Under the pieces are notes generated by a model. That model did no database searches. It saw nothing but the letters and a program-made list of their open reading frames with translations, and was not told the origin of the DNA. This document shows, piece by piece, positions 59,930-64,000 of a DNA stretch of 64,000 nucleotides (within the stretch, counting starts at the first letter, position 1; each line of letters begins with the position of its first letter). The DNA is from Ruminococcus sp. AM36-2AA. GTDB lineage: Bacteria > Bacillota > Clostridia > Lachnospirales > Lachnospiraceae. Location of the stretch: NCBI RefSeq assembly GCF_003461955.1, contig NZ_QTYB01000004.1:207423-271422 (forward strand), read 5' to 3'. The position numbers and the translations under genes were made by a program.

Positions 59930-60976
59930 TCAGTGAAGCATCATCGGAGAATCCCCACGATCTGTGACGATCTCATAACCAACCGACTCCACACGTCTGG
60001 AAAGGCATCCCCTGCATTCCGCAGCTTCCTCTCCTGTGCAGATCTTGTTATCGTAAAGTTCATACTGTTTACGGTTCTTCACCGGGGAAAGATTTGGCAT
60101 TACTACATTGGCACCTGCCTGAAAACCTTTTTCCCTGCCTCTCGGGTCCAGAGTTCCCAGAGCTGTGGTTGCCGGAAGAAGTACCTGTGGCAGCATGATC
60201 CGGATGACAGACAAAAGAAACAGTGTCAGATCCACACTTCCCGCAGGTTCCTCTGCAAATTTCGTATCATGGTGGGGAATAAACGGTCCGATTCCCACCA
60301 TATGAGGGTTCAGCTCTTTCAGAAAAACAAGATCATCCGCCATATATTCCATCGTCTGCCCCGGAGCCCCTACCATAAAACCTGCTCCGATCTGATATCC
60401 AAGCTCCTTCAGATCATAAAGACATTGTTTCCGGTTTGCAGAACTTAAATTTTCCGGATGGAGGTAACGGTAATGTTCTTCATTGGCTGTCTCATGACGG
60501 AGTAAATAACGGTCTGCCCCGGCTTCTTTAAACTTCTGATAACTTTCTTTTGATTTCTCCCCAATAGACAGTGTAATGGCACAGTCCGGATATCCCTGTC
60601 TGATGGACTGGATGATGTCCACCATTCGATCATCATTAAACCATGGATCTTCTCCTCCCTGCAGCACAAATGTCCGAAAGCCCAGCTCATGCCCGTTTTC
60701 ACAGCACATAAGGATTTCTTCTTTTGTAAGGCGGTAACGGCTGACATTCTTGTTTGAACGGCGGATTCCGCAGTAATAGCAGTCATTCCTGCAGTAATTG
60801 GTAAATTCGATCAGACCTCGTGTATATATTTTATTTCCAAAATATTTCTTCTGGATACGGACAGCTTCTTCCCGAAGCAGACGCACCGAATCCGGATCCT
60901 GATATAAGTGCAGAAGTTCCGGATATTCTTCCCTTGTCAGCTGTCCCTCTTTTATAAATTTTTCAACGATCCCCAT
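59930..60976 (-). CDS. hydE: [FeFe]-hydrogenase maturase HydE (radical SAM)
   Basis: A 348-residue radical SAM enzyme. The cluster motif CRNDCYYCGIR (C-x3-C-x2-C) follows FTNY near residue 62; TFVLQGGEDPWF and RYLLRHETANEEHY are typical of HydE, and the end has CTGEEAAECRGCLSRRV, the auxiliary-cluster cysteines. It takes part in assembling the H-cluster dithiolate ligand. HydF and HydG are not in the window. The presence implies H2 metabolism. Confidence 0.9.
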   Translation of the reverse strand: MGIVEKFIKEGQLTREEYPELLHLYQDPDSVRLLREEAVRIQKKYFGNKIYTRGLIEFTNYCRNDCYYCGIRRSNKNVSRYRLTKEEILMCCENGHELGFRTFVLQGGEDPWFNDDRMVDIIQSIRQGYPDCAITLSIGEKSKESYQKFKEAGADRYLLRHETANEEHYRYLHPENLSSANRKQCLYDLKELGYQIGAGFMVGAPGQTMEYMADDLVFLKELNPHMVGIGPFIPHHDTKFAEEPAGSVDLTLFLLSVIRIMLPQVLLPATTALGTLDPRGREKGFQAGANVVMPNLSPVKNRKQYELYDNKICTGEEAAECRGCLSRRVESVGYEIVTDRGDSPMMLH

Positions 60977-61092
60977 ACTTTATCTGCCCTTCTCTTTTAT
61001 TTACAGAATTATCTATAGAAAATATTTTATCATAAAAAATCTGAACATTCTATAAAAAGAACAGCTTTTGCAAAAACAATCAAAGTGTCAGG

Positions 61093-61146
61093 AATAAAAA
61101 AACAGATACTGCACAGTACGGGTATACTTGCAATATCTGTTTTTAC
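61093..61146 (-). terminator. Terminator of tcdA
   Basis: AAAAACAGATA pairs with TATCTGTTTTTTT around a loop of about 27 bases. Confidence 0.75.
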
Positions 61147-61160
61147 GGGATATTCGGATT

Positions 61161-61913
61161 TTATTTGATCAGATCTTTTACAACCTCACCGGCAATGATC
61201 AGTCCTACTACGGATGGCACGAAAGCGTTGCTTCCCGGTACCTGACGACGCTGGGTACATTTTCTTTTCGTTCCAGGAGGACAGATGCAGTGAGATTTAC
61301 AACTGATCGCCATGTCATCAATAGGAGTCATTGGTTTTTCCTGTGAATAAACAACTTTCAGCTTTTTAATTCCACGTTTTTTCAATTCGCGACGCATAAC
61401 CTTTGCCAGCGGGCAGACAGATGTCTTATAAATATCTGTCACCATAAAACCGGTAGGATCCATCTTATTTCCGGCGCCCATAGAGCTGATGATCGGTGTT
61501 CCTGAAGCCTTTGCCTGCTCTACAAGCATCAGTTTTCCAGTTACAGTATCAATCGCATCGACCACATAATCATACTGGGAAAAATCAAAGGAATCTGCTG
61601 TCTCCGGCACATAGAACGTCTTGTGGATATTTACAACTGCATCCGGATTGATTTCAAGGATACGGTCTCTGGCCACATCAACTTTATATTTTCCTACAGT
61701 CTTTCTTGTCGCATAAATCTGGCGATTGATATTGGTAAGGCATACTTTGTCATCATCGATCAGATCCAGTGTTCCAACACCGCTTCTTACCAGGGCTTCT
61801 ACCGTATATCCGCCTACACCGCCAATTCCAAATACTGCAACTCTGGAATTTTTCAGCTTTTCCATTCCTTCTTTTCCAATTAATAATTCTGTTCTTGAAA
61901 ACTGATTCAGCAT
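61161..61913 (-). CDS. tcdA: tRNA threonylcarbamoyladenosine dehydratase (TcdA, ThiF family)
   Basis: A 250-residue E1-like enzyme with the ATP-binding VAVFGIGGVGGYTVEAL, LTNINRQIYA with the Arg finger, VVDAIDTVTGK and two Cys pairs near the end (SCKSHCICPPGTKRKC). It cyclises t6A to ct6A in tRNA. The ATG at 61913 has AAGGAG; a dispersed repeat (R4) lies just upstream. Confidence 0.9.
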   Translation of the reverse strand: MLNQFSRTELLIGKEGMEKLKNSRVAVFGIGGVGGYTVEALVRSGVGTLDLIDDDKVCLTNINRQIYATRKTVGKYKVDVARDRILEINPDAVVNIHKTFYVPETADSFDFSQYDYVVDAIDTVTGKLMLVEQAKASGTPIISSMGAGNKMDPTGFMVTDIYKTSVCPLAKVMRRELKKRGIKKLKVVYSQEKPMTPIDDMAISCKSHCICPPGTKRKCTQRRQVPGSNAFVPSVVGLIIAGEVVKDLIK

Positions 61914-61961
61914 TTTCTGATTTCTCCTTATATTCTTTCCATGTATATTGTACCGACAACA

Positions 61962-62025
61962 AAGTCCCCCTCCACAGCTTATTGCTTTCCACAATAGAAG
62001 CAGGGGACTTACTTGATTCAGTTAA
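61962..62025 (+). repeat. Dispersed repeat copy R4 (diverged right-half form)
   Basis: It reads AAGTCCCCCTCCACAGC, TTATTGCTTTCCACAATAG, then GCAGGGGACTTACTTGATT and CAGTTAA; AGTCCCC and GGGGACT pair as in the copy at 29973-30134. It lies 49 bases upstream of the tcdA start. Confidence 0.75.
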
Positions 62026-62145
62026 TCGGACAAAATAATTCGTTTTATAACTGTCAGGATTCTATCATGGGAAAATAACCTTGTCAATATCCCTACCAAC
62101 ACACTAGGAATATTTTCCCATTTCTGTCAATAAATCTTATGGCAC

Positions 62146-62174
62146 AAAAAAAGATTCCCGAAAATAGGAATCTT
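62146..62174 (-). terminator. Terminator of the six-gene tRNA operon
   Basis: GATTCCTATTTTCGGGAATC followed by TTTTTTT on the minus strand, right after tRNA-Leu. Confidence 0.8.
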
Positions 62175-62182
62175 ACTGATAC

Positions 62183-62267
62183 TGCGGGTAGCCGGACTTG
62201 AACCGGCACGGAGTTGCCCCCGAGAGATTTTAAGTCTCTTGTGTCTGCCTATTCCACCATACCCGCA
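62183..62267 (-). tRNA. tRNA-Leu (TAA)
   Basis: An 85-nt tRNA with a long variable arm; acceptor TGCGGGT/ACCCGCA and anticodon loop CTTAAAA (TAA). It is the last gene of the tRNA operon. Confidence 0.95.
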
Positions 62268-62290
62268 TATTCAATTAAATTGTTCAAAAA

Positions 62291-62363
62291 TGGGGCCTAT
62301 AGGGCTCGAACCTATGACCCTCTGCTTGTAAGGCAGATGCTCTCCCAGCTGAGCTAAGACCAC
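62291..62363 (-). tRNA. tRNA-Val (TAC) with acceptor mismatch
   Basis: Anticodon loop CTTACAA (TAC), T-loop TTCGAGC. The 5' acceptor strand is GTGGTCT and the 3' strand AGGCCCC, giving a U2-C71 mismatch plus a G-U pair at 5-68; GGGGTCT would be expected. Confidence 0.9.
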
Positions 62364-62372
62364 AAATATGAA

Positions 62373-62446
62373 CGACCCAGAAGAGACTCGAACTCTCGAC
62401 CTCCGCCGTGACAGGGCGGTGCTCTAACCAACTGAGCCACTGGGCC
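62373..62446 (-). tRNA. tRNA-Asp (GTC)
   Basis: Anticodon loop CTGTCAC (GTC); acceptor GGCCCAG/CTGGGTC with one G-U pair; T-loop TTCGAGT. Confidence 0.95.
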
Positions 62447-62470
62447 ATGCAAAATATAAAACTTATAAAA

Positions 62471-62544
62471 TGGACCTTCGGGGACTCGAACCCAGGACCG
62501 ACCGGTTATGAGCCGGTTGCTCTAACCAACTGAGCTAAAGGGCC
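62471..62544 (-). tRNA. tRNA-Met (CAT), elongator-type, with acceptor mismatch
   Basis: Anticodon loop CTCATAA (CAT). Acceptor GGCCCTT/AAGGTCC leaves a C3-U70 mismatch where GGACCTT would pair fully. The first pair G-C and the D-arm fit elongator Met; the CAT anticodon could in principle be lysidine-modified Ile2. Confidence 0.88.
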
Positions 62545-62548
62545 AAAA

Positions 62549-62621
62549 AGCCGATGATCGGACTCGAACCGATAACCTGCTGATTACAAATCAGCTGCTC
62601 TGCCAATTGAGCCACATCGGC
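62549..62621 (-). tRNA. tRNA-Thr (TGT)
   Basis: Anticodon loop TTTGTAA (TGT); fully paired acceptor GCCGATG/CATCGGC; T-loop TTCGAGT. Confidence 0.95.
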
Positions 62622-62676
62622 GTATTAAACACCAAATGTTGAATCGAGTCAAATGAATATCCAATTTAGTTTTAAG

Positions 62677-62748
62677 TGACTCCAAGGGGATTTGAACCCC
62701 TGTTACCGCCGTGAAAGGGCGGTGTCTTAACCGCTTGACCATGGAGCC
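62677..62748 (-). tRNA. tRNA-Glu (TTC)
   Basis: Anticodon loop CTTTCAC (TTC); acceptor GGCTCCA/TGGAGTC with a G-U pair. First gene of the tRNA operon. Confidence 0.95.
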
Positions 62749-62800
62749 ATATTTCTTATTTATTTTTCGCTGTTTCGTATTTCCCTCAGCGACGAGTTAA

Positions 62801-62829
62801 ATAATACCATACCTTTTTCATAATTGCAA
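62801..62829 (-). promoter_or_regulatory. Promoter of the tRNA operon
   Basis: TTGCAA (62829-62824), 17-base spacer, TATTAT (62806-62801), about 50 bases before tRNA-Glu. The 62830-62968 stretch between the divergent promoters holds no gene. Confidence 0.75.
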
Positions 62830-62968
62830 GCTTTTTTTTGAAAAATTTCAATTTTTTTTACAAAGCCGTAAAACAGGCCGAAAACCCTTGTAAAATAAGG
62901 CTTTCCGAGGGTTCTCATTCTCTCTCTGAAGCATTGTCTTGAAAACTCTTTTCTGTTTTTTTCCAACA

Positions 62969-62996
62969 TTGACATTATTTTTCCGCTGTATATAAT
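62969..62996 (+). promoter_or_regulatory. Promoter of the flavodoxin-like gene
   Basis: TTGACA (62969-62974), 16-base spacer, TATAAT (62991-62996): near-consensus. Transcription should start around 63003. Confidence 0.85.
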
Positions 62997-63005
62997 TGAA
63001 AGTGT

Positions 63006-63127
63006 AGCGGCCCCAGAGACTATTGTAATCCGGAGGAAATAAACATCAAACCAATGTACGTCGGACAATTTACTCCGATGAGCCGGATTTGATGCAGTTT
63101 TTTCCTGAACAACTATAGTCAGCCGCT
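63006..63127 (+). ncRNA. Structured 5' leader of the flavodoxin-like gene, candidate cis-regulatory RNA
   Basis: Starting at the predicted transcript start, nested pairings are AGCGGC/GCCGCT, GACTAT/ATAGTC, AGGAAA/TTTCCT, CATCAAA/TTTGATG and TCGGA/TCCGA, forming one long interrupted hairpin. An alternative pairing AATCCGG/CCGGATT uses part of the same bases. The leader ends 30 bases before the gene's ATG. I could not match it to a riboswitch class that I know. Confidence 0.55.
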
Positions 63128-63157
63128 GAAAATTCATATGAAAGGATGATATTAATA

Positions 63158-63724
63158 ATGAAAGTTTTATTACTGAACGGCAGTCCGCGAAAAGAAGGCT
63201 GCACCTATACAGCACTTACAGAAATCGCAGAAACCTTAAAGAAAAATGGAGTGGAGGCAGAAATTTTCCAGGCTGGCGATCCTTCCCCGGAGAACGTTGC
63301 TGCCGCAGCAGCCATTATGAAAGAGGCTGATGCCCTTGTTGTCGGCTCTCCGGTTTACTGGGCTTCTCCTTCCGGTCAGATCATTGAATTCATGGATAAA
63401 TTCGCTTCCAAGGCCGGAAAAGATATGATCCACAAACCAGCCGCAGCAGTCGCTTCCGCAAGACGTGCCGGTACTACTGCAACTCTGGATGTACTGATCA
63501 AATATTTCACCTACCATCAGATGCCGGTTGTATCCGGAAACTACTGGCCAATGGTTCACGGTAACACCCCGGATGACGTCAAAAAAGACGCTGAGGGCCT
63601 TCAGATCATGCGTACAGTAGGCAATAATATGGCATGGCTCTTAAAATGCATTGAAGCCGGTAAAAAGGCAGGTATTGAGGCGCCTGAGACAGAGCCGAAG
63701 ATTATGACAAATTTCATTCGATAA
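63158..63724 (+). CDS. Flavodoxin-fold NAD(P)H-dependent FMN reductase family protein
   Basis: A 188-residue FMN-binding protein with MKVLLLNGSPRKEGCTYTAL (phosphate-binding loop), ADALVVGSPVYWASPSGQI and a SARRAGTTATLD segment typical of the iron-sulfur-flavoprotein-like/NADPH-FMN reductase class. It is probably a cytosolic electron-transfer or nitro/azo-reductase enzyme. The ATG at 63158 is preferred over that at 63146, which abuts GAAAGG. It has a strong promoter and a structured leader. Confidence 0.85.
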   Translation: MKVLLLNGSPRKEGCTYTALTEIAETLKKNGVEAEIFQAGDPSPENVAAAAAIMKEADALVVGSPVYWASPSGQIIEFMDKFASKAGKDMIHKPAAAVASARRAGTTATLDVLIKYFTYHQMPVVSGNYWPMVHGNTPDDVKKDAEGLQIMRTVGNNMAWLLKCIEAGKKAGIEAPETEPKIMTNFIR

Positions 63725-63741
63725 AGCGGGATTTTCCCCGG

Positions 63742-63782
63742 CAGGGTTGTGAAAAGCAATAAGCAGCGAATGGAGACTTGCC
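63742..63782 (-). repeat. Dispersed repeat copy R5 (partial, opposite orientation)
   Basis: On the minus strand it reads GGCAAGTCTCCATTCGC, then TGCTTATTGCTTTTCACAA and CCCTG, a diverged piece of the copies at 34211-34275 and 29973-30134. It lies 18 bases after the flavodoxin-like gene. Confidence 0.65.
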
Positions 63783-63798
63783 AGTTATAAGTTATACT

Positions 63799-63850
63799 AA
63801 AAAACGTGTAGGTATAAATGTTTGTTATTTATATCTACACGTTTTTTATA
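63799..63850 (+). terminator. Terminator of the flavodoxin-like gene
   Basis: AAAAACGTGTAG..ATAAAT pairs with ATTTATAT.CTACACGTTTTTT; U-rich tail on both strands. Confidence 0.85.
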
Positions 63851-63914
63851 ATTGTTATCTTGTCCTGAATTTTTATCAGAAAACTTGTCTCTATTTTTTA
63901 GATATGATATATAT

Positions 63915-63943
63915 AAAAAACCTGTAAACTTCACGTTTACAGG
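63915..63943 (-). terminator. Terminator after tRNA-Asn
   Basis: CCTGTAAAC and GTTTACAGG pair around GTGAA, followed by TTTTTTAT on the minus strand. Confidence 0.85.
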
Positions 63944-63954
63944 AAATAAAAAAG

Positions 63955-64000
63955 CTCCCCCTGTTGGACTCGAACCAACGACACTGCGGTTAACAGCCGC
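63955..64000 (-). tRNA. tRNA-Asn (GTT), 3' part only, cut by the window edge
   Basis: Anticodon stem-loop GCGG-CTGTTAA-CCGC (GTT), T-arm GTTGG-TTCGAGT-CCAAC and the 3' acceptor strand AGGGGGA are visible; the 5' half lies beyond position 64000. Confidence 0.9.

Overview
The window looks like chromosome of a strictly anaerobic, low-to-mid GC Gram-positive gut bacterium of the Lachnospiraceae type (Blautia / Ruminococcus / Dorea-like). Support: AGGAGG ribosome sites, canonical sigma-A promoters, an Fe-Fe hydrogenase maturase (HydE), a Firmicutes-type glycerol-3-phosphate oxidation operon, DUF1700, DUF4867, a YfhO/CsbB pair, a lone tRNA-Arg gene plus a multi-tRNA cluster, and an integrated phage-like element with typical clostridial gene families. 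The genus is inference; no rRNA is present.

Layout. 1-8.2 kb: a glycerol-3-phosphate oxidation operon (GlpO-like dehydrogenase, FAD/NAD oxidoreductase, DUF1667), MgtC, and a UgpBAE-like ABC uptake operon. Both the oxidation and uptake operons are preceded by the same promoter plus leader plus terminator arrangement with a 24-nt box (22/24 identical), which suggests a shared antitermination regulon. 8.2-18.1 kb: DUF1700 protein, galactokinase, AraC regulators, a sugar isomerase / xylulokinase / HAD / DUF4867 operon and a BASS-family transporter. 18.2-24.5 kb: YfhO-CsbB cell-wall glycosylation pair, ProX-type deacylase, CrcB fluoride channel, acyltransferase, PsiE-like protein. 24.5-26.5 kb: a ruined AbiE toxin-antitoxin locus fused to a decayed group II intron. 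26.5-37.8 kb: a CaCA antiporter behind a yybP-ykoY (Mn2+) riboswitch, a HAD/methyltransferase operon, tRNA-Arg, a MacAB-like export operon, an M18 aminopeptidase and an ABC-class ATPase.

38.0-57.7 kb is a mobile element of about 19.6 kb with an integrase at the left end and a repressor / excisionase / primase-helicase module at the right. In between, one long minus-strand series of genes carries a tail-assembly-chaperone-like gene, an intact 1317-aa tape-measure protein and a possible small-terminase-like HTH protein, but no portal, large terminase, capsid, tail tube, baseplate or lysis gene. I read it as a phage satellite that may alter the tail of a helper phage. It also carries a type I toxin-antitoxin candidate (27-aa membrane toxin with convergent antisense RNA), an RHH regulator with four palindromic operators, three tandem paralogous micro-ORFs, a possible intergenic sRNA, and a HEPN / MNT accessory zone next to its right end.

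57.8-64 kb returns to housekeeping genes: histidine phosphatase, MntR-like regulator with a palindrome in its leader, TetR regulator, HydE, TcdA, six tRNA genes in one operon (two with acceptor-stem mismatches), a flavodoxin-like reductase behind a 120-nt structured leader, and the 3' half of a tRNA-Asn. A dispersed intergenic repeat occurs five times across the window (13.8, 30.0, 34.2, 62.0, 63.7 kb).

Limits: all family names come from reading motifs and from memory of the families; no database search was possible.
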